A stretch of 64,000 bases of DNA, taken from assembly GCA_036768485.1 (NCBI GenBank), contig JAVLUZ010000154.1, positions 28,876,456 to 28,940,455 of the forward strand, read 5' to 3'. This stretch comes from Mermis nigrescens. Its lineage: Eukaryota > Nematoda > Enoplea > Mermithida > Mermithidae. The translations under genes were made by a program, and so were the position numbers. The number at the start of each line of letters is the position of its first letter. Within the stretch, counting starts at the first letter, position 1. The notes beneath the pieces were generated by a model. It was not told where the DNA came from and did no database searches. It saw only the letters and a list, made by a program, of their open reading frames with translations. Of the stretch, positions 44,001 through 54,500 are shown piece by piece.

Positions 44001-47000
44001 TGTGCTTTTGGGTAGGTTGGTTGGCTTACAGCAGTATTCTAATTTGAGAAGCGTCGACAATACTGTGCTGACATATATTTTGACTAAGCGTTTAAGGAAT
44101 TTTTGTAAAGATGTACGTGGTGTAAAGAATTAGTTTACCTCATTCCGCACCTTTTGTTCCGAGACACTACACATTGGGAGACTAAACGTCAAAGCTGTGT
44201 AAGTATTTTGTTGGGTCATAATCGTGGATGCACAGAATGGCCGACCTGTGGGGATCAGCCGTCCTGGAGGTCTGTTAGTGAGCACTTTTGGACCAAAATG
44301 ACCGCAAAAACTGGCGCAAATGCTAAAATAGCTTCATAACTACGTGATTCTAGAGCTCATGATCAATTTCCAGCACCTTTCAAGAAATTCTCAATTTTCA
44401 TTCATTTCTGGTTTCCATGTCACCTCATTTTCAGAGTAAATTTACCATCTTCACATTCCGAGGGTCTTAACCACTAAACCCCTCACTCACGTGCATGTCT
44501 GTTAATCATAATGCACTGATTTAATGGTTAAGCCGCAGTACCTTTGCTATTTTATAGTAATGCATTCCTTCCACAGGACGCAATATTCTCTAATCGAAAA
44601 TTCTTATTTTTATTGTGTTTATCACTTAACTTTAAATATCCATTTTATACATTAACATTTTTTCGCCTTGTCTCTTGACCTTATTACTCTTCGGAATTTG
44701 CCATTTTATTACAGTGAGGTATCCTTCCGAAAAATCAAATGAATAGCGTGTTTCTTTGTTTCCAGCGCAAGCCATTAATTTTGTATCCTGAATATTCTGG
44801 TCAAAAATGTTAGTTATCGGCTCAAACGTTTTTATGTATTTTTAACGCGAATCTCCATCAAAGTATTGTCTTAATGTGACTTCCTGTTTATTTGAGAAAT
44901 ATTAATTAATTTGTCTCTTTTAGGTTTTTCACTTGTTATTCATCTTCGTGTAAATCGTAAAATGATTAGTTCGCGGGTTATAAGTTGGAACCTCACTGAT
45001 TTGTTTTCTTTGATGCGATCTCCAAATTTATCCGTTTAAGCCTTCTTATGCAAATTTAATCAGTTGCGCACACTTTTTCTTTGAGCCAATATTATTCTAG
45101 CGAAAATTCGTTAAATTTGAGCCAAAGGTGAATGCAGTATTTTTCGTAACTTGCGGGATCCTAACTTTTCATTGAATCAAGTATTCGCGTGCGAAAATTT
45201 GGCAAATCTCGTAAAAGACGTGTATTTCGCAATCGTCTGATTTTTTCTCAACATCTCGGATGCTGCCATTGAGTATCGGTTCGAAATTGTTATGGGGGTC
45301 CCTGGCCAATTTTAGGGGATATGGGTAAATGACCTCCATTTTTCGACCAAAAACAGCCAAAAGCACCTGAATACGACCAAAAACACCTAAAACGATTAAA
45401 AAAATTTGCATAAATCGGGACAGGGAGTGAGATATTTTCTCGCTTTTAGTGGATGGGGACGAGACCAACTTTGGGCGAGGGATCCCCATTCCTGTCCGAG
45501 CAGCTATTTTCTATGAAAAATTTCGAATTTTCCGAAATTCAATCTGGAAAAAGTGAATATTACAGCAATCTTATTGAATGAGATTTCTTGGTGAAAATCT
45601 CAAATGCAAATTTTTGTTGTTGTGTAAATAAGGTTCGATTTTCTGGCATATTCGCTTTTTTATGTAATCGGAGCGCGCGAAGCTATGAAAAAACTTGACG
45701 CGTCCAAAATACGAAGTATTTACTGAAAAACTACTTGAATTACGACGTTTACGTTATAAAAATCTGGCAAAATATTCGTTGACTGTAAGAAAACATATTT
45801 CCGACCCCAAAAATAACCAATGATATAAAAATTTATTATGTAAAAAACAGATCTGTTCTAATTACATATCGTCGATATTTCCTGCACTTAGTAGAATCTT
45901 ACTATCCTGAAAATTTTTTATCATCAGTCATGTCTTAAGTTTGCCTGTTTAGTCGTTATTTTCCCACTAAGATCAAGAATTTTTATTCAATCACCAAAAC
46001 TTTTACTTATTTTTACAAAAAACGGCTTTGAAATAAAAAATAGCAATATAGAAAAAAATAATGATAAAAATGGCCAAAATGACGAATAAATGGTCAAAGT
46101 TGACAAAACGTAGGATTTTTATAATTTTTTGACTACTTAATGAATTCCAGGCGACCATCGACATCACACACTTATCGCCCGAACTCATTCAACAAGCAGC
46201 AGCTGCCGAACGGCTCATGTCCAACGTTCCTCCCGAATCGAGGCCGCATATGATCCGCTTGATCGCCTATTACATGCAGAAAAACATGTCAGCCTCTCAT
46301 TCGCTCGCCAATCTTCCCGCTCTATGTAATTTTTGCGAATTTACGCTGAAATAAAAAATTAAAATTGCAAAATTGAGAATACAACTGAAATGGGAACTAA
46401 AATTTAAGCAATCGATTTAAAAATCTATTTTTCAAAATATTTTTGGAGACAATCGCTGAAATTGTTGCATTTTGTGAACCTTTCTAATTTTAACGGATCT
46501 AGTATACAATTTACCCGCCACCGTTTTTTAGCTGATTCAAATAAGCTACAGTGACCAACACAGCAGATTCAAATAAGCTACAGTGACCAACACTATTTTT
46601 ATTGATGCGAGTCAGAACGTCTTTGATATTTTTTGTGTAAATTTTGGTCACTGTAGCTTATTTGAATCGGCTAAAAACGGTGGCGGGTAAATTGTATACT
46701 AGATCCATTTTAACTATATTTTATGAAGAAATTTCAATAAGACTCATGAGAATGTGGCAATAGCCACTAGAAAATATCATGCTAACGTGGCGATTTTCGC
46801 TCGTGAAATGATATTTTTTAATCGAACATTGGCAATCATTAATTAATCGACAAATAAATGAGTAAATAATTAAGTAAATAATAATTATAGAAGAATCAAT
46901 AAACAAGTGGGAAAGGAATAAATGGATAAAAAGATACAGAAATATACAAATAAATAAATAAATAAACAAATAAATAAATAAATAAAAAAGTGCGTAAAAG

Positions 47001-50000
47001 GTAAAAGAATAAATGAATAAATAAATAAATAAATAAATAAACAATTAAGTGCATAAAAGGTAAAATAATAAAATAAATAAATAAATACTTAAATAATAGA
47101 AAATGAAAATAAATGGATATAAATGAATAAGGAAATGAATAAATAAAACAATAAACAAATAAATAAATAAATAAATAAATAAATAAATATCTAAATAAAT
47201 ATATAAATAAATAATATAGATGAACAAATAATCAATAAATAAATAAAACATGAATAAATAAATAGATAAAAATAAATAATAAATAAATTAATAAAACAGG
47301 CGAAAAAAATTAAATAAGCAGGAACAAGTGTGCTGGTGAGTAACTGAATAAACAAAGAAAAGAAAATAAAAATAAACAAATTAGTTATACTATTATTTAA
47401 TAGATGAATAATTAATTTCGCTTTAATTCCTTTTTAAAATGTGTTTCAAGTTGCGTATTAATCATACCTAAAAATACTTGAATAGATTTTAATTCATAAT
47501 TCGAATAGATTATTAATTAACTATCAGTAAATAATAAAAAATTATTGAATAAATTACAAAATCGCAACATATTTTAGCGAAGGCGGATGAAGAAGAGTTG
47601 ACTGCGCTATCCATCAGATTATTTGCCCCGGGGCTCCTCTGCCACCCCTTTCTGCACTACCGCCCGAACTCGTGCACAGGGTATTGGCTGGAGGCGATAT
47701 ACCAGGTAATATTCGATTTTAAAAAGGAATGAACTTTAAATTTTAAATTTTCTTGCTTAGTGTTTTTGTTTTTAAATTTTAAAAATTAGTTTTTTTCTAT
47801 GTATTTGTAAATTTCTATTACTTAACATATTTTTCAGGAAAAAACTTTTTAGGGAAAATGAAACACCGTGACGGCCAAAAAATGGATGAAGATTAGGAAT
47901 ATTTTTTGCAAAAGTGTTTGTAATTGACCAGAGACTTTTGCGCCATTCCGATATTTATATTAGAGGTCATTTGGCTCAAAGGAGCTCTCCTACTGACCAT
48001 ACCTGGGCGTGGGGGTTTGCACGCCCTCAGAAACCAAAACAACCCCCAGAATTCAATTTTTTTTTAATTTTTTGTTTTTTTCACAATTTTTGATGCCAAC
48101 AGATAGTGCTCGATGAGGAACGTTAAAAAAATGGTGTTTTTTCGTCATACCACTATTTTTATAGCCATTTTTTTTGACCTTTGAAAAGATCAAGATCTTA
48201 AAACTCACCCCCAGAACTTTGGTGCCGCCCACCAATGCTACTAATCCTTCTCATAGACGTAACAGCTCGGAATGTCGGAATGAGAAACGAAAGGTTATTT
48301 TTAGGTTAGGGGTAGATAAACTTCAAATTTTTGGCTAAAAATTGCAAAAAAATTTAAAAATGGCAAAAAATGCGAGTTTTTGGTAGAAATTCCTTTAAAT
48401 TTGAATATTTGCATAGCAGCAGTGCGTAACTGATTGAGCATATGCATTATTCTTGGAATGTTCAGGAAAAAATGTTTCTTGCACCAGCGAATATAATTTA
48501 CTCAGAAAATACTCGACGATATGTGTGTACAGTCGCGGAAAAAGTAGTATACAGATGAAAGAAAATTCGGTTTTATCTTTTTATCTTAGAAACAACGAGC
48601 TAAGTAATGCTTTAAAGATGTAAGATTAGTATTGTCTTTATTTAAATTTATTAATCGGGCAATCTCATTGTCGCTTTATTTGCCATTTGTTTTTAAATCT
48701 TATCATTTGACGTTATTTTTTATGCTTATGTTCATCGTTACGTTTTTTATGAATTTTTTATTCATTATTATTTAATATTTTCGTTTTTTGTGACAGATTT
48801 TTTAATATTTTGATACTTTCAATTGATTTTTTATTTAATTATACTCGGAAATTTTATGATATCTTTTAGTATAAACAAGTTACTATTATTACTAAAAGGA
48901 GGAAAATGAAATAGCGTGAAATTCAATCATACAAAAATACACGTAATTTGTTATAAAATTATATGATCAAAATTTTGTGAACGGATTAAATAATCTTCGT
49001 AACTTTTTTATTTAGTCCAGATAGTTTTTATCTTTTCAAATGTTTTAATTATTTTTTCTCGGCAGGCTTGAACGCCGGTCGTACGGAGGAAATTAAGAAA
49101 CGTTATATGGACATGTTGTTGCACGGTGCTATGCTGGTTCCGTTCCCGTCGGCCGTCCCTGTGCCCCCGGACGCCCCGCCTAATTTTTTGGAATTTGTGC
49201 CCCCAAAATTTTTGCCCGACGCCAAAGGACCCAAGTATGATCTACTACTCGATTAAGTAGTAAAAATAATTAATTTTTCAGACGATCGGATAATTCTCAA
49301 AATATCAAAAATTATTTAAAAAAAGGAAATACGGAAAAATAGAAGAAAATTTAGAAGAAATAAAATTATATAACTGTATAGCTTCGTTTAATTTGATACT
49401 TCCATTAGTATTTAATTTATTAATTTGATTTAATGTTTAATTTGAAAGTCATTCCGTCCGCATTTACTCGTACTTGAATCCGTTATTTTAAGCTTTCCCA
49501 CTGGTACTGGTATTAATTTACGCGTTGTTTGTTCGTTTGCTAATAGCTCGAATTAATCACATTTGAAAATCAAAGCAGACAAATATAAATCTGTTAAAAA
49601 TAATAAAATTTGAAAATAATTTAAAAATTAATGCAAAAAAGGTATGAATTTATTGTTATTTATTCAATTAAATATTTGGAAGCAATTTAAATTTGAATAG
49701 ATTTTTTAAGCTATTAAATTTTTAATCAATTTAAATGGAACTATATTCCAAATTATGAATTAAAAAATAATCTAACCAAATACATTTAATTATGATAAAA
49801 AGCAAAATTTCGAAATAAATAAATTTACATGAAATTTAAAATGAAGGAAGCTCGGAACTTCTACATGTAAGAGGGAATCATGATTTTCAGGCATGTAACG
49901 GTTCGAAATTTCGGAAGTGGGGTGGCTGGCCGTTTTGAAGGGCATGCATGACCTTCAAATTTCGGCCAAAAATAGCAAAAAACACTTTAAAATGATAAAA

Positions 50001-53000
50001 AACGCAAGTGTTTTTGCCAAACACGAGGGGGACGGTGGTAAAATTGAAACCAGGAGATTCGGGACGATCAATATCCCTCCATTTACCATCATGTTCTTGC
50101 AGTCGAAGTGCACCATCATAGCAAAAACTCATAGTCCATATTAAGCTACACCATTTCCCAACGCTGTGACAGTTATCTTTTTCATTTAGTGCTATTTTTT
50201 ATGCTCTTTCCAAATATGTATGTTATTTTCTGTGAAAATTATTTTTGAACGACATGCAACTAAAAACTATTACAATGCGTAAGAATAGGCGCCTGGTGGA
50301 TATCCACGCCAAAACGAGAAAAAATAGATTTCTGTCGCGTTAAACACAACCAGGAGTTGCATTTGAAAAGCTGGAAAGAGATAAACCAGTAAATTTTTTA
50401 TTAGAACGTTATTTTCCCATTTTCAGTTTTTATGATACAACTTTAAATAGGCCAAAAAATGCTTATTTTTTACTACTATCTAAGTTATCATCAAAATTTA
50501 CCATTAAAAACGATGTAACTGAAGCCAAATCGAGGCTAGACATAGTTTTTGACATATGGATAAGGAAGAATAGAAAAATGGTAAAAGTGCTTCATTATGC
50601 CTCCGGCATAGGACACGGCAAGCGGAGGGATATAGGATCCTACCCAGAGTTGATGGTCCCCCATGTCCGTTGAAAAACAAGATTTTCATTCCACCGATCG
50701 TTAAAAAACCTTGTTTTTTGAATTATTTTTGAGTGTTTTTCTGCCATTTTTGGTCAAACTCGAGTCTCATCCATGCCCCCTAGAATGGTCGACTAACCTT
50801 TTTCAAAATTTTTGGCCCTCATATGCACAGCCTGAATGGACTTAAAATTTCAAAATTTTCAAAATTATAAAAAATTTGTAGAAATGCGACCGAAGACCGT
50901 TTGACACAGAAAGCCGCGGCCGATTTGGCAGCTGGCAGGTTGCCAAATATGAGCCAAGTCCCGCCTGACCTAACCGAAATTTTGATCCGCAATACGGAAT
51001 TTTTCGACCAAATTATCGAAGCTCTATTTCCGGCCTATCACATAGACAATAAGTAAAAAATTTCTGCTTTTTACAGCTTGATTTTGAGCTGAATCGCTTG
51101 AAAAACGAATAATCATTAAAGTAAAAATATAAAAAATGAATAGAAAGGAGCGAAAATACTCATTTGAATAAATAAAATTTGTTTAAAATTCTCAATACCG
51201 AAGAAATAAGCCCGATTACATCTTTGCTTTAAAACTAATATGAATAAAAAAGTATAACGAGTCAATAGTGACCAAAAACGTGATAAAATTACCGGATAAT
51301 ATATTATCAACATATTAAAACAATAATAAAAATTATCAAAATCTGTTAAGCGCATTTGAACTGTTCGCCTCGGATGTTGAGACACGTTGTTGTAAATTAG
51401 GATAAAGTGTAAAGAGTAAAGTTACACTGTCGTAAGGTTGCAAATGTTGGTAGTTCTGGGGTGCACACGTAAACTGAGCATTTCGTATGTTTGGATACGT
51501 TTTTGAAAATTAAAATATAGTAAACAGCAGCAAACTTTGCATTTTACAATATTGTTAGGTCGTAGAGGTCGATAGTTTTAAAATGCACGTTAGAACCGAT
51601 CGTTTCGAATGTTCAGATACGTTTTTGTAAATTGAAATATTGAAAAGTGTAAACTTTGCACTTTGTAATATTGCTAAGTTGCAGAAGCTGAGAGTTTTAG
51701 AGGGCCTGTATAAGCAGATCGCTTTCAATGCTCGGACACGTTTTAGTATATTACAATGTCGTAAAGTGTAAAGCTAGCACTTTACACTGTTGCAAGGTTA
51801 CAAATGCTTATAGTTATGGAGTGCAAGTGTAAATCGATCGTTTCGAACGTTTAGAAATTTTTCCGTAAAAGTAAAATGTAAAGCTTTCAATTTACACTGT
51901 TGCACGGTCGCAAGAATCTATCGTCCAGAAGTGTATGTGAAAATCGATTACTTAGAGTGTTCAGACGTGTTGTTCTAAATTAGAATATTGTAAAGTGTAA
52001 AGCCTTTGTTAATACTGTTGTGAAATCGGAAACGCTGTCGATTTTCGCTTGCATGCGTACGCCGATCATTTCGAATGTTCAGACACGGTTTTATGAATTA
52101 AGATTTTGTAAAGTGTAAACCTCTTACTTTACACTGTTGCAAGGTCCCAAACTCCGATGGTTTTGGAGCAAATGCCAACAACTCCCAACATCGAATGGCA
52201 CGAACGCCAGTTACCGGCCGTTCCTGCTATTTCTTCGGGTGGTGTAAACAAGAAGAGCGACGTCGATCGGCCGATCGCCGACCGGAACTTAGCGCTTTAC
52301 ACCGGATTGGCTCTTTCTGCCGCCTTTCTACTCGTTTTGCTCCTAATTTTATTTTGCTGCTACAGAATGCACGTGAAAAGACGTGAGCAGCAATTGCACG
52401 CCGCTGCACCCAACAACCACCGCGGTAAAATAATTAGGAACGCAATAAAATACAGTAATATACGAAATATAAATTTGCATATTTCACACTGCTTAGCTAA
52501 CTTTGCATCGATTTGCTTACTTTGCACTGATTCGCTTATTTTACACCTATTCGCTCATTTTATTCTTATTTGCTTGAACTGCGATTTATCTTTTGTCCAC
52601 ATATTCCGCGACATTTACCCCACTTTTTCGTAATGTTTTGACCTATGTCACAACGCCTTAATCGTATGTAAAAATTTTTTATCAAATGTTTAAGATTCGG
52701 TCTAAATTTTTTCCGCTGACTCCATTTTTTGATTTTTGAGGCTCATTCTTTAGCTAAATTTTTAATTTGCTAAATGTATGTTGTCCAAATTTTAAATGTC
52801 TGTTTATTTTCCGGATGTAAAATGTTTTATCTTTGCTCACACATTTATGTTTTTGTATATCTGTTTTGCTATGAATGTTGTAAAAATGAGCCATCCCAAA
52901 AAATTTTCATCCGCTTTAGATTTATTGACCTGCCTAATTTTCTAAACAAATTTTTCGTACGTCCGATAAATTGTTGTTTAAATTAATTTTTGAATACGCT

Positions 53001-54500
53001 TGAATCAAGCGCATGTTTAGACTATCAAGTTCAAATTCTCGTTTGTTTACACTAACTTTTTACTTTGCTATCTGTTTGCACTGTAAATTTTTAGCTTGTG
53101 ATTTATTTACACTGTTAGTTTTTACTTTGTCATTTGTTTACACTAAAATTTTTTGATTTGTTGTTTATTTAAACCTGTAAATTGTTAATTCCTAATTTAT
53201 TTACACTGTAAATTTATAGTTCGTTATTTGTCTACAATGCCAATTTTTAGTCGGTTCCATGACGTTGTATATGGATACGTCGCGAATACACGGTCCGCCG
53301 GGGTTGCTAAAGAAATGCCAAGCCGTCGACGACATGGCCGCGTTGAACAAACACGTCGCCGCGGCGGCTACAGTACTCACTCTCCGCGACGATAACGAAT
53401 CGCCTTCGATGACAATGATTAAAGGGGCCAGATTACACGCGAAAGTTTGTCATCAAACCTTGCCGCCGGATTCGACCGATCAGTAAGTTAACACACTACG
53501 CTCGAGCAGTGTAAAGTTAATTTTATTTACTGTACACTGCCTTTTTGAATTAAGTGGATGGTCTCTTTTTGTCCAAACTACCCGATTTCACTGAATGACT
53601 TCCAATCGTAAAAGGATTTATTACTCTTGATTTGCCGAGTAAACTACTTGGTGGCTTCAGTAAAAAAGAGCAATCTTTTATAATTAATTGACAAAATAGA
53701 GAGGAAGCTTCGAAATAAAATACAAAGACTGTTGCCCAAGAATTAGTAATTAGATAGTGGTGGTAAGTATTAATAATTTGATATTAATATGTTTTAAAGT
53801 ATAATGGGTATCAGTAACTCTGTATTACTAATAGTATTGTAAATATAAGTAGTATTGACGTTCTACTTATTAAGTCATATTCTTGCGCATTGCGAGGTGT
53901 GTTTTTAAATGAAATATGATAAAAATTGAAGTGCTGGTATCAAAAATAAACCGACCATGAGCAAAAATTTGCGATATTTGATCTAAGCGTCTTGATTTTC
54001 ACTGACAATACCATCGTTTTTCGAGTACAACGACAAAAACAGTTTAAGTGAAAAGTGTATTCGATAGCCTGCAAGGCTAAATATGTACGCTAGCGCCTGA
54101 CCGCATCTACAGCAATCGGCTATATAACCCTGTAGTAAGTAAATTTTTGTGAAATTATCATATGTTCACATTTCGGACTCTCCGTTGGGAGTGAAAAGTG
54201 AATCGACGAGGAGTGTAATGTTAAAGAATTCTTGCGCGATAGGTAAAGCTGACCGCGGCATAATCGACTAATAATTGGTAGACAATAAATATTCTCCAAA
54301 TCATCAAATGCAGCATTTTGGATTAAACGGATTTCTCGGCACCTTTTAAAATTTTCAGAGGCTTTTCGCTCCCGCCGCTCTATCAGTCGTCGCCGAAAAA
54401 GTCTCGATCGCTCGACGACGAAGGCGACAGCTTCAGCCCAGATTCGAGCAAAACCAATGACAAAAAACCCGACCAGACGTTTCCCAAAGAAAAACGCTGA
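40768..54500 (+). CDS. Single-pass leucine-rich-repeat membrane protein, about 714 residues (10 exons)
   Basis: Exons: 40768-41085, 42682-42905, 43560-43863, 46151-46325, 47578-47705, 49066-49234, 50882-51052, 52144-52424, 53251-53482, 54359-54500. The CDS sums to 2144 nt and needs one more base, localised to exon 5; all other phases agree. A signal peptide (1 to about 24) is followed by a Cys-bearing LRR cap (CPGKLVTIC, LDC) and about three LRRs (LRIRNLDLSRNDITD, LENLNLANNKLSVVPDL, LEIFDISGNLL). A long proline-punctuated helical region repeats motifs such as LSPELIQQ, LPPELVHR and VPPDLTEI. A TM helix (about 549-571, LALSAAFLLVLLLILFCCY) precedes a basic stop-transfer KRR and a cytoplasmic tail of about 140 residues. 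This indicates a type I surface protein. No named family is recognised beyond the LRR. A candidate polyA signal AATAAA lies at 54911. Confidence 0.85.
41086..42681. other. LRR intron 1
   Basis: AT-rich. 42100-42520 has short family 4 fragments (GGCCATGCTGTGCATATATG). Nothing else recognised. Confidence 0.5.
42682..42905 (+). CDS. LRR protein exon 2: LRRs
   Basis: TTTTCCAG opens the exon and CC|GTGAGC closes it. It continues the LRR as SSRAFVGLEETLENLNLANN, with two more repeats and a charged C-flank lacking an obvious Cys cap. The 1.6-kb intron before it carries only degenerate repeats. Confidence 0.9.
43560..43863 (+). CDS. LRR protein exon 3: ectodomain, Pro/Ala/Leu-rich
   Basis: CTGTTACAG to CAG|GTAATT, one split codon plus 101. 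It encodes a hydrophilic start (NMFESLDQLNGQTQRPND), then helical segments (LAGQALANPMNTLVGVGML) and a proline-rich stretch. It is strongly GC-biased, unlike the flanking introns. Confidence 0.88.
44190..44510. repeat. Family 4 MITE-like repeat in LRR intron 3
   Basis: CACAGAATGGCCGACCTGTG, a GACCAAAATGACC block and TCACGTGCATG match other family 4 copies. The rest of the 2.3-kb intron (43864-46150) shows nothing clear. Confidence 0.5.
46151..46325 (+). CDS. LRR protein exon 4: LSPEL helical module
   Basis: AATTCCAG to TAT|GTAATT. It encodes ITHLSPELIQQAAAAERLM and VPPESRPHMIRLI, the first of the Pro-punctuated helical modules. It has no known domain and leaves phase 1. Confidence 0.87.
46495..46706. 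mobile_element. Palindromic MITE, family 5, short form (212 bp)
   Basis: GGATCTAGTATACAATTTAC ends with arms reading ATAAGCTACAGTGACCAA. Half the length of the other two copies. It lies in LRR intron 4. Confidence 0.88.
46855..47400. repeat. AAAT-type microsatellite cluster
   Basis: Long runs of AAAT/AATA tetranucleotides with interruptions. Minus-strand frames through it encode only Tyr/Leu/Phe/Ile repeats and are not genes. Confidence 0.95.
47578..47705 (+). CDS. LRR protein exon 5, apparent one-base frame break
   Basis: The acceptor ATATTTTAG gives SKADEEELTALSIRLFAPG in the incoming frame. The outgoing frame (needed for exon 6) gives LPPLSALPPELVHRVLAGGD. The switch falls in or near the run ccccggggctcct (47625-47638). 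The exon length is one base short of phase. An alternative acceptor at 47598 (GAAGAG|TT) restores phase but lacks a pyrimidine tract. Confidence 0.75.
47998..48237 (+). mobile_element. Family 1 MITE in LRR intron 5
   Basis: CATACCTGGGCGTGGGGG to GCCGCCCACCAATG; flanks CTACTGAC and CTACTAAT match at 6 of 8. Confidence 0.82.
49066..49234 (+). CDS. LRR protein exon 6: Pro-rich ectodomain
   Basis: CTCGGCAG to CCAA|GTATGA. It encodes GLNAGRTEEIKKRYMDMLL and then a stretch of Pro/Val/Phe. Reading through the donor gives a stop within nine codons (49257), so retention of this intron would encode a form ending before the TM. Confidence 0.87.
49235..50881. other. LRR intron 6
   Basis: AT-rich. 49890-50130 and 50640-50830 resemble each other and 45290-45480 loosely (GGCCAAAAATAGCAAAAAAC-type blocks), suggesting further degraded dispersed repeats. 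Confidence 0.4.
50882..51052 (+). CDS. LRR protein exon 7: VPPDL helical module
   Basis: TTTGTAG to AATAA|GTAAAA, phase 2 in and 2 out. It encodes NATEDRLTQKAAADLAAG, with a possible N-glycosylation site, and VPPDLTEILIRNTEFFDQ, echoing exons 4 and 5. TAA overlaps the donor. Confidence 0.87.
51390..52175. repeat. Approximately 119-bp minisatellite reaching into LRR exon 8
   Basis: Seven diverged units, with TTACACTGTTGCAAGG-type cores near 51422, 51541, 51660, 51782, 51892, 52009 and 52131. The last unit supplies the 3' splice site of exon 8 and its first 30 bases. Confidence 0.85.
52144..52424 (+). CDS. LRR protein exon 8: juxtamembrane and TM
   Basis: The acceptor TGTTGCAAG|GTCCC lies in the last unit of an approximately 119-bp tandem array, and the first 30 bases of the exon still align with that unit. 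The exon encodes a short linker, the TM segment and the HVKRREQQ stop-transfer. The donor is CGCG|GTAAAA. Confidence 0.88.
52470..53250. repeat. Approximately 31-bp degenerate array in LRR intron 8
   Basis: Units with TTTACACTGTAAATTTTTAG and a TTGTNATTTAT link, clear from 53044 to 53250 and weaker near 52480-52580. The final unit ends at the exon 9 acceptor. Confidence 0.75.
53251..53482 (+). CDS. LRR protein exon 9: cytoplasmic tail
   Basis: The acceptor CAATTTTTAG is the last unit of an approximately 31-bp array. The exon encodes GSMTLYMDTSRIHGPPGLLK, an Ala-rich helix and basic segments. It ends at a strong CA|GTAAGT donor. Confidence 0.87.
54359..54500 (+). CDS. LRR protein exon 10: C-terminus
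   Basis: ATTTTCAG opens the exon in phase with exon 9 and gives QGFSLPPLYQSS, then a Ser/Asp/Lys-rich end (KKSRSLDDEGDSFSPD) and TGA at 54498-54500. The tail is likely disordered and phosphorylatable, an inference from composition. Confidence 0.85.

Noticed and set aside
46721..47379. Several minus-strand frames giving Leu/Ile/Tyr/Phe-rich peptides
   Set aside because: Translation of an AAAT microsatellite; the pattern repeats with the tetranucleotide.
52195..52409. Arg/Ser-rich frames on both strands over LRR exon 8
   Set aside because: Shadows; the TM-encoding frame agrees with the phases of both neighbouring exons.
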